From Bacillota bacterium (GTDB lineage: Bacteria; Bacillota; Limnochordia; Darwinibacteriales; DTU012), in contig DUVS01000015.1 in NCBI GenBank assembly GCA_012840925.1, positions 55,142 to 119,141 on the forward strand: DNA of 64,000 nucleotides, written 5' to 3'. The position numbers were made by a program, and so were the translations under genes. Position 1 is the first letter of the stretch, and each line of letters opens with the position of its first letter. Under the pieces are notes generated by a model. That model was not told the origin of the DNA and ran no database searches. It worked only from the letters and a program-made list of their open reading frames with translations. Below are positions 8,385-16,339 of the stretch, piece by piece.

Positions 8385-10608
8385 AGCTTTGGATTTGGCT
8401 GTTCAGCTTGGCAACTTTGGCCATCAATGCGGGCATTCTCACGCCAATGCGCAGGGATTGGGTCATGGTTTTACCGTCCTGGTCAAGTTGGCCATAGCGG
8501 TTGGTGAAGGCTGTTACTGCTTTTTCCCACAGCTCTGGGTCACCGCTGTATAAGTAGGCATAGCCCACACCTGGTGAAACCATGCGGTCATTTTTAGGAA
8601 CATGATATTTTTGGGGACGCTGGATCGAGTCTGGTTTGGGGTATTCCCATACACCAAGCTCGGCAATCCAATTGATTCTGGCCAGCCTTTTGGCAATAGC
8701 AACAATGACAGAGCGGACCTGTTCTTCGGGGAACATTTGCTCATACATCACCAGTGATTCCAGGACAGGAGAACCAATCAAAAAGACCTGCCAGTATGAA
8801 GGCGGGTAATTCTGCCGCTTCATACTGCCCTCAAAATGGCCCAGCTCATGATTGAACAAGGAAACGACCCGGTTCTTCAGTTTTTGGGCCGCCTTAAGAT
8901 ACTCCGGTTCGGCAAAAATCTGGTAACAAGCAAGCATGGCAATCAGGGGCCAGGTCATTGCCCGTTCCGTACCGTAAAGCTCTTCACTGGCGAGAATGTT
9001 CCGGCACCATAACTTGGCTGTATTTTCAGCCACGTCCCGGGCGAGGTAATCACCGGAAACGATGTAGTATTCCAACAAGCCCTGCAGCCAGGAATGGGAT
9101 CCTAGTTTCGGATCATCGCTGTTGTGACCGGGGCAGTGGGGATAGACCATTCCCGCTGTGGGGCCGGCATTGGCAATGTCGATGTTGATCATGTGCCTTG
9201 CCGCCGGCAGAGCGAACTGATCATACCAGTCAGTTCCACTGCCGCGTAAAAACATCATTACGCCTACATGGGGATAGTCATATTCACAGTTATTCCAGAG
9301 ATCAGGAGCCCGGAGTAGATCATCGCCGAAATTGCGATCGCCATAGAGCTTAAGGCCCTGGCGGCGGTCGAGGATCATGGCCAGGGATTGGTCCACCATT
9401 TGTTCAAATTCAGGGTAAGCTTGAGGATCGCGCACGGTCAGATCACCCAAGGTGTTACTGTTGATGTACCACTGCCACGGCGCTGTGGGCAGCATGGGCT
9501 GGTAAAGCCCGGTAAAGGCCTGATTAAGCTTGTTGAGGTCAAACTCGTTGTTATGAAAATACAAAATCAGCTCATGGGTTCGGGATTCGCCAACTGCTAA
9601 CCGATAGTGCTCCACATATTCTGCTTCCGAACCAAAATCGTCCTTGACCCGTGATTTTTGCGGCAGCAGGCCGATGCGAAGCTGTTGTTCAGCTGCTTCC
9701 AGGCTCTTAGGATACATCTGCCAAAAAAATCTTACTGCAGCAGAGACCTTGGGGCTGTGGATCCAGCCTTGAAATCGCTCGTCCTTTGCACAACTGCTTT
9801 GATTATGGCTGTAGATACATCGATCGGAAGCATCCTGCAAGATGTAGAGTTCCTGTCCCGACTGCATGGAGTCGGACTTGAGGGCAACCTCGAGCTGATC
9901 AGTATAAACGGCTGCTTCGCCGTCGGGGTTGGGGATGATCCAAGAGGCGTCTTTGATCCGCTGGCTATTGCCGGTGCAGGTAATAGTGGAGAAAACTCGG
10001 ACAAAGGCATGATCGCGGTAAAACTCGATCCGCAGAGTATAGGCAAAATCTGCAGGAACCTGATTGGCATAATGGAACCGCCCTTTTAGGCAAACGACAG
10101 CTCGTTCAGTGCCGTTTTCATCAAGCTTTAAGGCCTGAACAGGCCCCGGCAGCAGTAAGGTGTCGTCTGATGTCAATAACTGCAGCCCGGTCTCAAACAG
10201 TGAGGGCAGCTGGTTGACTGCAAACTCGGTTTGCAGCTTCCCCGTATCAATTTTGAGCAACGTGGGATTCGGGCCGGAGCCTGCTTTGGCGATCTGAGGA
10301 CTTGAAGCCGGAGCGCCTGGCGTCTGTGCCATAAGGCTCAAGTAGTAGGTGCGGGTGCTGTCGGGCGGGACATCTGCTTGAAAATGGAGCAGCACCCATT
10401 TGATCCGCTCTTTGTTGGGCCACCATGCCAGAGGAGTGAATTGGCAGGCTACAGGCTGGTGATTTTCATCAAACAGAGCTAAAGCTTCGGTTGTGGTGAC
10501 AGCTTGTTCAAAGGGGATTGGGATTCCGGTGCTGACCGGTTCCCGCTCTCTGGGGAACGGGGTAGGGTTTGTCAGGGTAACAGGCACTTGCTGTGGCAAA
10601 TTGCTCAC
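8383..10608 (-). CDS. YetA/PcRGLX-like family protein (exo-rhamnogalacturonan lyase-like)
   Basis: Cytoplasmic protein of 741 residues with no signal peptide. The N-terminal beta-rich part (VTLTNPTPFPREREPVSTG, then VPPDSTRTYYLSL) and the central and C-terminal helical part (long W/Y-rich stretches such as YPHVGVMMFLRG and YPHCPGHNSDD) resemble my memory of the YetA/PcRGLX group, whose fungal member is an exo-rhamnogalacturonan lyase. The match is from pattern memory and activity is not assured. The start is uncertain. GTG at 10608 lies only one base after AGGAG, while TTG three codons later (10599) has a better nine-base spacing. Either way the protein begins close to PQQVPVTLTNP. It converges with the GH2 gene, which supports a pectin-side-chain role. 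Confidence 0.7.
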   Translation of the reverse strand: MSNLPQQVPVTLTNPTPFPREREPVSTGIPIPFEQAVTTTEALALFDENHQPVACQFTPLAWWPNKERIKWVLLHFQADVPPDSTRTYYLSLMAQTPGAPASSPQIAKAGSGPNPTLLKIDTGKLQTEFAVNQLPSLFETGLQLLTSDDTLLLPGPVQALKLDENGTERAVVCLKGRFHYANQVPADFAYTLRIEFYRDHAFVRVFSTITCTGNSQRIKDASWIIPNPDGEAAVYTDQLEVALKSDSMQSGQELYILQDASDRCIYSHNQSSCAKDERFQGWIHSPKVSAAVRFFWQMYPKSLEAAEQQLRIGLLPQKSRVKDDFGSEAEYVEHYRLAVGESRTHELILYFHNNEFDLNKLNQAFTGLYQPMLPTAPWQWYINSNTLGDLTVRDPQAYPEFEQMVDQSLAMILDRRQGLKLYGDRNFGDDLLRAPDLWNNCEYDYPHVGVMMFLRGSGTDWYDQFALPAARHMINIDIANAGPTAGMVYPHCPGHNSDDPKLGSHSWLQGLLEYYIVSGDYLARDVAENTAKLWCRNILASEELYGTERAMTWPLIAMLACYQIFAEPEYLKAAQKLKNRVVSLFNHELGHFEGSMKRQNYPPSYWQVFLIGSPVLESLVMYEQMFPEEQVRSVIVAIAKRLARINWIAELGVWEYPKPDSIQRPQKYHVPKNDRMVSPGVGYAYLYSGDPELWEKAVTAFTNRYGQLDQDGKTMTQSLRIGVRMPALMAKVAKLNSQIQS

Positions 10609-10719
10609 TCTCCTATCGTTTATTGGATCTGCATGACAAGCACGGTCATAATTAGTATAACATTCCGGGGCAGGGGTTTAAATGCTTAATTGGCAGAAAC
10701 CTGGGGACAGGGCCTTAAC

Positions 10720-10748
10720 TTGACACTTTAGGTGCCAAATGTTAGTAT
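10720..10748 (+). promoter_or_regulatory. Sigma-A-like promoter of metK
   Basis: Perfect TTGACA (10720-10725), a 17-base spacer and TAGTAT (10743-10748). An overlapping TATGAT (10746-10751) is at the less usual spacing of 20. The transcript would start near 10755 and run into a hairpin plus T-run. Confidence 0.65.
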
Positions 10749-10765
10749 GATACATGGGAAACGTC

Positions 10766-10792
10766 CTCCCTGAGTTGGGGAGTTCTTTTTTT
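10766..10792 (+). terminator. Leader hairpin with T-run upstream of metK (possible attenuator)
   Basis: CTCCC (10766-10770) can pair with GGGAG (10778-10782) around a seven-base loop, followed directly by TTCTTTTTTT (10783-10792). This looks like a short intrinsic terminator between the metK promoter and gene. The leader is too short for a SAM-I riboswitch and I see no SAM-I core. The stem is only five pairs, so termination would be weak or conditional. Confidence 0.45.
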
Positions 10793-10815
10793 CACAGTTG
10801 AAAGCAGGTGAGAAT

Positions 10816-12012
10816 ATGCAAGGCAGACGTCATTTCTTCACATCCGAATCTGTAACAGAAGGGCATCCGGACAAAATATGCGATCAAATTGCTGATGCGG
10901 TTTTGGATGAAATCCTGGCAGCTGATCCATATGCCCGGGTAGCCTGTGAAGTGGCAGTGACCACCGGTTTAGTATTGGTTATGGGCGAGATCACAACCGA
11001 ATGCTATGTAGACATAGCCAGACTGGCCCGGGATGTGGTGCGGGAAATTGGGTATGATCGAGCCAAGTATGGCTTTGATGCTGATACATGCGCTGTTTTG
11101 ACTTCCCTGGAAGAACAGTCCCCGGATATTGCCTTGGGCGTCAATCAAGCATTTGAAGTGCGCAGTGGGGAGCATGACGAATTCTCCCGGACTGGCGCCG
11201 GTGATCAGGGCATCGTCTTTGGCTATGCTGCCAATGAAACACCGGAGCTGATGCCGCTGCCAATCACACTGGCCCACAAACTTGCCCGCCGCCTGGCGGA
11301 AGTGCGGAAGCTGGAAATTGTCCCGTTTTTGCGGCCAGATGGCAAGACTCAGGTGACGGTGGAATACGAAGGGGATACACCGGTCAGGATTGATACCATA
11401 GTCGTCTCCACTCAGCATCACCCTGATGTGAGCCAAGAGCAGATCACGGCAGCCATTATGGAGCATGTAATTGATCCGATTATCCCTCATCAATTGCGGC
11501 AGCATACCAAGTATTTGATCAACCCTACCGGCAGATTTGTCATTGGCGGGCCCCAGGGCGATGCGGGAGTGACGGGCCGCAAGATCATTGTAGACACCTA
11601 CGGCGGCATGGGGCGCCACGGCGGAGGGGCGTTGTCAGGGAAGGATCCGACCAAGATTGACCGTTCCGGAGCTTATGCAGCCCGTTATGTAGCTAAAAAC
11701 ATCGTGGCAGCGGGGCTGGCCGATCGAGCCGAAGTCCAGATCGCCTATGCCATCGGGGTTGCCCGCCCTATATCGATCCGGGCCGATACCTTTGGCACCA
11801 ATAGAATACCGGAAAGTGAGATTGAGGCATTGGTGCGGAAGCACTTCGATCTGAGGCCGGAGGCAATTATCCGCAATTTAGGGCTGCGGCAGCCGATTTA
11901 CCGGCAGGTTGCGGTTTACGGGCATTTCGGCCGTACCGATCTGGATTTGCCTTGGGAAAGGCTGGACAAGGTTGATGTTTTGCGGCAGGCATTGGAGGCA
12001 AGCAAGGCGTGA
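10816..12012 (+). CDS. metK: S-adenosylmethionine synthetase
   Basis: Makes S-adenosylmethionine from methionine and ATP in the cytoplasm. The 398-residue product has [14 protein letters not shown] at residues 14-27 (ATP and metal binding), [12 protein letters not shown] in the central region, the [13 protein letters not shown] signature, and [13 protein letters not shown]. Translation most likely starts at ATG 10816, five bases after AGGTGA. A TTG six codons upstream has no ribosome binding site. Single-gene unit with its own promoter, leader hairpin and terminator. Confidence 0.98.
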   Translation: MQGRRHFFTSESVTEGHPDKICDQIADAVLDEILAADPYARVACEVAVTTGLVLVMGEITTECYVDIARLARDVVREIGYDRAKYGFDADTCAVLTSLEEQSPDIALGVNQAFEVRSGEHDEFSRTGAGDQGIVFGYAANETPELMPLPITLAHKLARRLAEVRKLEIVPFLRPDGKTQVTVEYEGDTPVRIDTIVVSTQHHPDVSQEQITAAIMEHVIDPIIPHQLRQHTKYLINPTGRFVIGGPQGDAGVTGRKIIVDTYGGMGRHGGGALSGKDPTKIDRSGAYAARYVAKNIVAAGLADRAEVQIAYAIGVARPISIRADTFGTNRIPESEIEALVRKHFDLRPEAIIRNLGLRQPIYRQVAVYGHFGRTDLDLPWERLDKVDVLRQALEASKA

Positions 12013-12027
12013 AGCCTTGCTTTTTTT
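12001..12027 (+). terminator. Intrinsic terminator of metK
   Basis: AGCAAGGC (12001-12008) and GCCTTGCT (12014-12021) form a perfect eight-pair stem that includes the last sense codons and the stop codon. A run of T follows. Confidence 0.9.
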
Positions 12028-12047
12028 CTTGTTTTTTTAGTGGTGAA

Positions 12048-12076
12048 TTGACAGATACTTCAGTATATGGTATTAT
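12048..12076 (+). promoter_or_regulatory. Strong sigma-A promoter of the secreted-protein pair
   Basis: TTGACA (12048-12053), exactly 17 bases, TATTAT (12071-12076). One of the best promoter matches in the window, suggesting the two genes behind it are well expressed. Confidence 0.8.
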
Positions 12077-12119
12077 AAACTTAACCCTCGGGAGCGGTGT
12101 CCAGTTAGGAGGATGATTG

Positions 12120-12617
12120 ATGTTGACCCATTCTCACCTGCGAAACCTCACCTGGGGTTTTTGTTTGCTGATCCTGGTGTCAGGCATGATCATATGGGGG
12201 CAGAATGCCGCCGCCGAAACCGTGCTCGTCAGCTTTACTGTTGAACCGTACACGCTCCTGGAACTGCCGGAGCCAAGCATTTCTTTCTCACCTGTCCCGC
12301 CCGGATCCTCAGTAGAACAGACTATAAAGGCGATTGTCAAAGCTAATGTAACCTGGGAGCTGCGGATATCCGGAACCCAATCGGCACGGGCCTCAGACGG
12401 TTCCACCGTCGGGATCAGTTCACGCATCTATGCCTATGATTTTCTCGGCGCATGGGAACAACTCGGCTCAAGTGCTCAGCGTATTTATGTCAACCAACCC
12501 CCCACAGATGCTGAAGGCGTTACCGTTGATATTCCCCTGCGTTTGGAAGCCGACTATAACGATCCACCGGGTACATACCAGACGGAGATCCAGCTGACTC
12601 TGGTGCCAATGATATGA
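12120..12617 (+). CDS. Secreted beta-sandwich protein, function unknown
   Basis: I do not recognise a named family. The 165-residue product has a signal peptide (hydrophobic LTWGFCLLILVSGMIIWG, then an Ala-rich cleavage region near NAAAET). About 135 residues of predicted beta strands follow, with alternating hydrophobic pattern, many Pro, Ser and Thr, and no cysteine after cleavage. The pattern FTVEPYTLLELPEP followed by paired strands is like small surface or coat subunits. The ATG at 12120 is used because AGGAGG sits seven bases upstream; a TTG one codon earlier is less likely. Its stop overlaps the start of the PapD-like gene, so the two are probably made together and may be subunit and chaperone. 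Confidence 0.75.
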   Translation: MLTHSHLRNLTWGFCLLILVSGMIIWGQNAAAETVLVSFTVEPYTLLELPEPSISFSPVPPGSSVEQTIKAIVKANVTWELRISGTQSARASDGSTVGISSRIYAYDFLGAWEQLGSSAQRIYVNQPPTDAEGVTVDIPLRLEADYNDPPGTYQTEIQLTLVPMI

Positions 12618-13318
12618 GCATTGCACGGCGGATTCTATACCTTGTTGCCCTGCTGCTGTTCAGCAGCAGGCTTCAGGCAGCAGTGATGGTGTCTCCGGTG
12701 ATCATTGATGCCTATCAGGTGGAGCGGGGCAGTGCTTTTACTGTCACGATGATGAATCCGAAGACTTATCCGCTGGATGTGGCCCTGGAATGGGGCTGGT
12801 TTACCATGAGCAGCGACGGCACAGTGCTGTTGGATGAAAAAGCCGCACCGGAGTTGGACTGGCTTTATCTCTCCAATCCCGTCTGCCACTTGGAGCCGGA
12901 ATCAACTACGCAAATTGTAATTACAGTAAACAGAGCAGATTTCACTGCAGTTACCCCGGTGTTGTACATCAGTCTGCAGGATCCCCAGAGCCCTGTCGCG
13001 GTGCGGGTGGCTGTCCTGTTTGCTTTAAGTTCGGAACAGCCGACAAGACCTGTGCAGATCGAGTTCATTGAATCCTGTCAGACTGATCTGCGGATCCGTG
13101 TAACCAATCCCAATCCCTGTCATATCTATTTCGATGGAGTTGTCGAGCTGTACCGTTCAGCTGAGCTGATCGATGAAATCAGCATTACTCCCAAACTTGT
13201 CCTGGCCCAATCCCAGCGGGACATCAGCGTGCCGCTCAACCCCGGCGCGGATCAAGTGATCGTCACCAGCGATGCGGCGGCAGCCGATCTGATGGTTGTT
13301 TTGCCAGTTGAATTATGA
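12614..13318 (+). CDS. PapD-like pilus/coat chaperone-like exported protein
   Basis: The 234-residue product has a signal peptide (LYLVALLLFSSRLQA) and two predicted immunoglobulin-like halves. The first half reads VSPVIIDAYQVERGSAFTVTMMNP with LEPESTTQIVITV after it, the strand order typical of periplasmic pilus chaperones. The second half has VTNPNPCHIYFDGVVELY and a LAQSQRDISVPL strand. The resemblance is by eye and the usual chaperone Arg/Lys pair is not assured. Start and stop of the two genes overlap (ATGA). No usher gene is visible nearby. A periplasmic chaperone-like protein fits an outer-membrane-bearing cell. It could also be a structural beta-sandwich protein rather than a chaperone. 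Confidence 0.6.
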   Translation: MSIARRILYLVALLLFSSRLQAAVMVSPVIIDAYQVERGSAFTVTMMNPKTYPLDVALEWGWFTMSSDGTVLLDEKAAPELDWLYLSNPVCHLEPESTTQIVITVNRADFTAVTPVLYISLQDPQSPVAVRVAVLFALSSEQPTRPVQIEFIESCQTDLRIRVTNPNPCHIYFDGVVELYRSAELIDEISITPKLVLAQSQRDISVPLNPGADQVIVTSDAAAADLMVVLPVEL

Positions 13319-13329
13319 AAAAAAGCAAA

Positions 13330-13375
13330 CAGAAAACACGAGCCAATCAGTCTTTAGATCGACTCGTGTTTTCTG
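13330..13375. terminator. Bidirectional terminator between convergent genes
   Basis: CAGAAAACACGAG (13330-13342) and CTCGTGTTTTCTG (13363-13375) are perfect 13-base inverted arms around a 20-base loop. A-rich sequence precedes the left arm and the right arm is T-rich. It serves the secreted pair and possibly the converging lipoprotein gene. Confidence 0.75.
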
Positions 13376-13429
13376 TGTTAGCGGAATTGCCATGCTTGTG
13401 GGCTCTATATATGGGTTGATTTGCATGTT

Positions 13430-14293
13430 TTAGTAAAAACCAAAGAATCTAGGTGTGTACGAAATCCGGTTAATCACCAGTCCTTGAGGTATCTCCACGC
13501 AGGAAATAGTGACTGATGTTGATTTCTGCACCGATTGTCCATCCACCTTGAAGGCAGCGTTGAGATCGGCAGTTACCTGAAGGGCTGTTGGGTGTACGAT
13601 GTATTCACGGTTAGTCAACGTCAGTTCAGTCAGTTCAATGCCCTGCAGGTCATTGGCCAGAAAAGCAATGAACTGTTGATTGTTGCGGTAATACGTGACG
13701 GAAGTGCCGTGGGTCGCAACAACCGTGTAAGCCAACAGATCAGGGAGATCAGCAAAGGCCTTGGTAAGTAAGCATTGAGCAAACCGATCAAGCAGCTCAT
13801 CAGGATCAACTGCCGGATTTTGGTATTGGTGGTCACCGCTTTGATAGGAGATCATGCTGGTGATTAACCAGCGATCACCGGTCCATTTGGTACCAAAGTT
13901 TTCAAAGATCAGGGTGAAGTTCTTAGTTTCGGTGTATTTCTGTTGGTTTTTTATCAATTCGAGATACAGCTCGGCATCGATAATCACATTGTCATCGAGA
14001 ATCGAGCGGGTTAGTTCGGTCAGGACAGCCGTTTCGATTTCATCAAAATCCCCGATAAAAGCAATGATTTTGTCGATATCTTCCTTGCTGATTGTCTGCC
14101 AGTCCAGATTCAGCTGGTCGGCAAGGAGTTCCTGCAGCTTGGCATAGTCAAGTTCTATCAGTGCAGATTCAAATTCATTGACTTGTTCATCAATGACCTG
14201 GGCTGTCGAAGGGGGCTGCGGTTTCAGTCTGTAACAACCTGACAAACCTAGGGCACACAGCAAAATCAATATGAACAACCAGTGTGGGCGCAT
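13430..14293 (-). CDS. Lipoprotein of unknown function with two related halves
   Basis: The 287-residue product has a lipoprotein signal peptide (LFILILLCALG, lipobox LSGC, lipidated Cys at about residue 20). The mature part seems to hold two copies of an about 120-residue alpha+beta unit. Each starts with an acidic helix (DEQVNEFESALIELDYAKLQELL; DPDELLDRFAQCLLTKAFADLPDLL), passes a linker, and ends in strands with a tryptophan or tyrosine (WLITSMISY; INRISYTPRF). This resembles NTF2-like repeats, but I cannot assign a family. It is a single gene, converging on the secreted pair and diverging from degS. Confidence 0.75.
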   Translation of the reverse strand: MRPHWLFILILLCALGLSGCYRLKPQPPSTAQVIDEQVNEFESALIELDYAKLQELLADQLNLDWQTISKEDIDKIIAFIGDFDEIETAVLTELTRSILDDNVIIDAELYLELIKNQQKYTETKNFTLIFENFGTKWTGDRWLITSMISYQSGDHQYQNPAVDPDELLDRFAQCLLTKAFADLPDLLAYTVVATHGTSVTYYRNNQQFIAFLANDLQGIELTELTLTNREYIVHPTALQVTADLNAAFKVDGQSVQKSTSVTISCVEIPQGLVINRISYTPRFFGFY

Positions 14294-14362
14294 GGGCTTA
14301 CTCCTTTGACCGCCCCCTAAGACAATTATAGCTGGAACGTCAGAATATGGTAATGTGCCATA

Positions 14363-14382
14363 GGTCCTATTTTTCTAGGACC
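14363..14382. promoter_or_regulatory. 20-bp palindromic operator candidate upstream of degS
   Basis: GGTCCTA (14363-14369), six bases, TAGGACC (14376-14382). The same 20-bp layout recurs at 17088-17107. A TTG begins two bases after the palindrome in both places. A binding site for a LuxR-type regulator such as DegU is likely, by inference. Confidence 0.55.
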
Positions 14383-14470
14383 GTTGGGAATAAGAACCAA
14401 TTTGGCAGGGAAAAGCAGGCAAAAAGCTGAAATATGTTATACATCGACTTTACGCCAGGGGGCAGTTGGA

Positions 14471-15628
14471 TTGCGTACTGAACTGGATCCAAAGCGAATC
14501 GAAGAAATCCTGGTCCATGCTGTGAATGTTTTGGCTGACAGCAAAGAGCAGATGTTTGAAATTGTGGAAGTGGCTCAGGCAGAGTTCAACCGCATTTCCA
14601 TGGCCATCGCTGAGCTAAAACAGGAAATTGCCGACACGATTGAGGAAGTGGAGCGGTTGGAGCATGATTTCCGTCTGATCAGAATTCGTCTGGCGGAAGT
14701 GAGCCGCAATTTCACCCGCTATGGAGATGCGTCCAGAGAAACGGTTTACCGGCAGGCAGACCGCCTGCGGGAAGCCCTGGCAGCTGTTCGGGAGCGGGAA
14801 AAGAATCTGCAGCAGCAGCGGATCCAGCAGGAACAGGCATTGCTCCACATTTCCCGCCTGGTGGCCAAAGCGGAGCAGTCCGTATCCCAGGTTGATATTG
14901 CCCTTGAGTTTCTGAGAGGCAATCTGGAAGGGCTTAATGAACAGTTGGCAAATATTCATATGCGGTACCAGCTGGGCCAAAGAATCATCAAAATGCAAGA
15001 GGATGAACGGAAACGGGTAGCCCGGGAAATACATGACGGCCCGGCACAGGATCTGGCCAATGTAGTCTTGAAAGCGGAGATTTGTGAACGGCTCTTTGCT
15101 GTGGATCGGATGGACGAGCTCCGATCAGAACTGCAGGACTTGAAATCTGCTGTCAAGGACAGCCTCAGCGAGATTCGCAAGATTATTCATAACCTGCGGC
15201 CGATGGTTCTGGACGATTTAGGGTTGGTGCCCGCGGTAAAACGGTTGATCGAGGAAGTCCAGGAACAATCAGGGATGGAAATCCGGTTCAGCCTGATTGG
15301 CAGCGAGAGCCGTCTCGACTCGGCCATTGAGGTTGCCTTGTATCGAGTGGTTCAAGAGGCCGTCAACAACAGCCGTAAGCACGCCAATGCTTCTTTGGTC
15401 CAAGTCAAGCTGGAATTCTTACCCGACAAGGTCAGTGCCGTGATCGAAGATAACGGTGTTGGCTTTGAGATCGATAAGCTGAATCAAAGATTGGCTGGAG
15501 GCGATCATTTTGGCCTTTATGGAATGCGTGAACGGATGGAGCTTCTGGGGGGTAGTTTCAGAATCCGTTCCAGGGAAGGCGAGGGCACACGGGTGAGTGT
15601 GATGATCCCCCTTAAACAAAAGGAGTGA
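14471..15628 (+). CDS. degS: DegS-like cytoplasmic sensor histidine kinase
   Basis: Two-component kinase of the HisKA_3/NarL group. The 385-residue product has no transmembrane segment, so it is cytoplasmic like B. subtilis DegS. Residues 1-165 are a long coiled-coil sensor region, including LAEVSRNF, which I recall from DegS. Next comes the phosphorylation motif REIHDGPAQ with His188, the dimer helices, EVALYRVVQEAVNNSRKHA (N box), DNGVGF and GLYGMRERMELLGG (G boxes). I set the start at TTG 14471 because a GGGGG ribosome binding site is eight bases upstream and the sequence from RTELDPKRIEEIL lines up with the DegS N-terminus. The frame stays open upstream to 14384. Coupled to degU; same position before comFA as in B. 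subtilis except for the inserted pilus block. Confidence 0.9.
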   Translation: MRTELDPKRIEEILVHAVNVLADSKEQMFEIVEVAQAEFNRISMAIAELKQEIADTIEEVERLEHDFRLIRIRLAEVSRNFTRYGDASRETVYRQADRLREALAAVREREKNLQQQRIQQEQALLHISRLVAKAEQSVSQVDIALEFLRGNLEGLNEQLANIHMRYQLGQRIIKMQEDERKRVAREIHDGPAQDLANVVLKAEICERLFAVDRMDELRSELQDLKSAVKDSLSEIRKIIHNLRPMVLDDLGLVPAVKRLIEEVQEQSGMEIRFSLIGSESRLDSAIEVALYRVVQEAVNNSRKHANASLVQVKLEFLPDKVSAVIEDNGVGFEIDKLNQRLAGGDHFGLYGMRERMELLGGSFRIRSREGEGTRVSVMIPLKQKE

Positions 15629-15633
15629 ATGTG

Positions 15634-16317
15634 ATGAGTCGGACAATTAAAGTGCTAATTGCCGATGATCATTCGTTGCTGCGCAGAGGCTTGGTTCAGT
15701 TGCTTAACATGACTGATGAGATTGAAGTGGTGGGACAGGCTTTGGATGGCCTGGAAGCTGTGCAGCTGGCTGAACAACTCCGGCCCGATGTGATTCTGAT
15801 GGATATTAACATGCCGAAACTCAACGGAATTGAAGCCACGCGCCAAATTTCAGCCAGAACCCAGATCCCAATTCTCGCCCTGACAATCCACGATCAGGAA
15901 GAATACATTGCGGAAATGATCCGCGCCGGAGCTCAAGGTTATATCCTCAAAGAAAGTGAATTAAATAACCTGGTCCAGGCTGTCAAGCGAGTGGCAGAGG
16001 GCGATTCTTTCTTCCCCTCCTCCTTAATGGAAAAAGTGATGACTAAGTTTCACGAGATGGTAAAACAGCAGCATGAAGGCACTTATCCCGCAGTAATCAG
16101 TGATGCCGATGTCCACAGTCTTACCCGCCGCGAACTTGAGGTTCTGCAGTGCATTGTCGATGGAATGAGCAACAAGGAATGTGCAGAGTACTTATACATC
16201 AGTGAGAAAACAGTCAAAAACCATGTTACTAATCTCCTGCGCAAACTCAATGTTGAGGATCGAACGCAGGCGGCGGTCTACGCCGTGCAGCATGGGCTGG
16301 TAAAAGTCAGAGCTTAA
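15634..16317 (+). CDS. degU: DegU-like response regulator (REC + LuxR/NarL HTH)
   Basis: Cognate regulator of the kinase just upstream. The 227-residue product has a receiver domain (residues 1-120) with the acidic pair ADDH, phospho-acceptor Asp57 in VILMDINMP, Thr in LALTIHD and Lys in YILKES. A linker and a C-terminal LuxR-type HTH (about 158-222) follow: TRRELEVLQCIVDGMSNKE, then the recognition helix SEKTVKNHV. ATG 15634 is preceded by AAAGGAG. In Bacillus DegU controls exoenzymes, competence and motility. Here the adjacent pilus locus and the shared palindromes suggest pilus control as well. Confidence 0.95.
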   Translation: MSRTIKVLIADDHSLLRRGLVQLLNMTDEIEVVGQALDGLEAVQLAEQLRPDVILMDINMPKLNGIEATRQISARTQIPILALTIHDQEEYIAEMIRAGAQGYILKESELNNLVQAVKRVAEGDSFFPSSLMEKVMTKFHEMVKQQHEGTYPAVISDADVHSLTRRELEVLQCIVDGMSNKECAEYLYISEKTVKNHVTNLLRKLNVEDRTQAAVYAVQHGLVKVRA

Positions 16318-16339
16318 AGGATTAAGCTCTGGCTTTTTT
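16308..16339 (+). terminator. Intrinsic terminator of degS-degU
   Basis: CAGAGCTTAA (16308-16317) pairs perfectly with TTAAGCTCTG (16322-16331), loop AGGA, then a T-run at 16334-16339. The left arm contains the degU stop and the right arm overlaps the end of the converging HD gene. Confidence 0.9.

Noticed and set aside
8383..10608. Secreted pectin lyase
   Set aside because: No signal peptide is present, so extracellular lyase activity is not supported; only an intracellular YetA-like role is suggested.
10766..10815. SAM-I or SAM-III riboswitch upstream of metK
   Set aside because: The leader is too short for SAM-I and I see no SMK-box core; only a short hairpin and T-run are visible.
14384..14470. 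N-terminal extension of DegS to 14384
   Set aside because: The extension has no ribosome binding site and no resemblance to DegS, and it would start at the palindrome; TTG 14471 is better supported.
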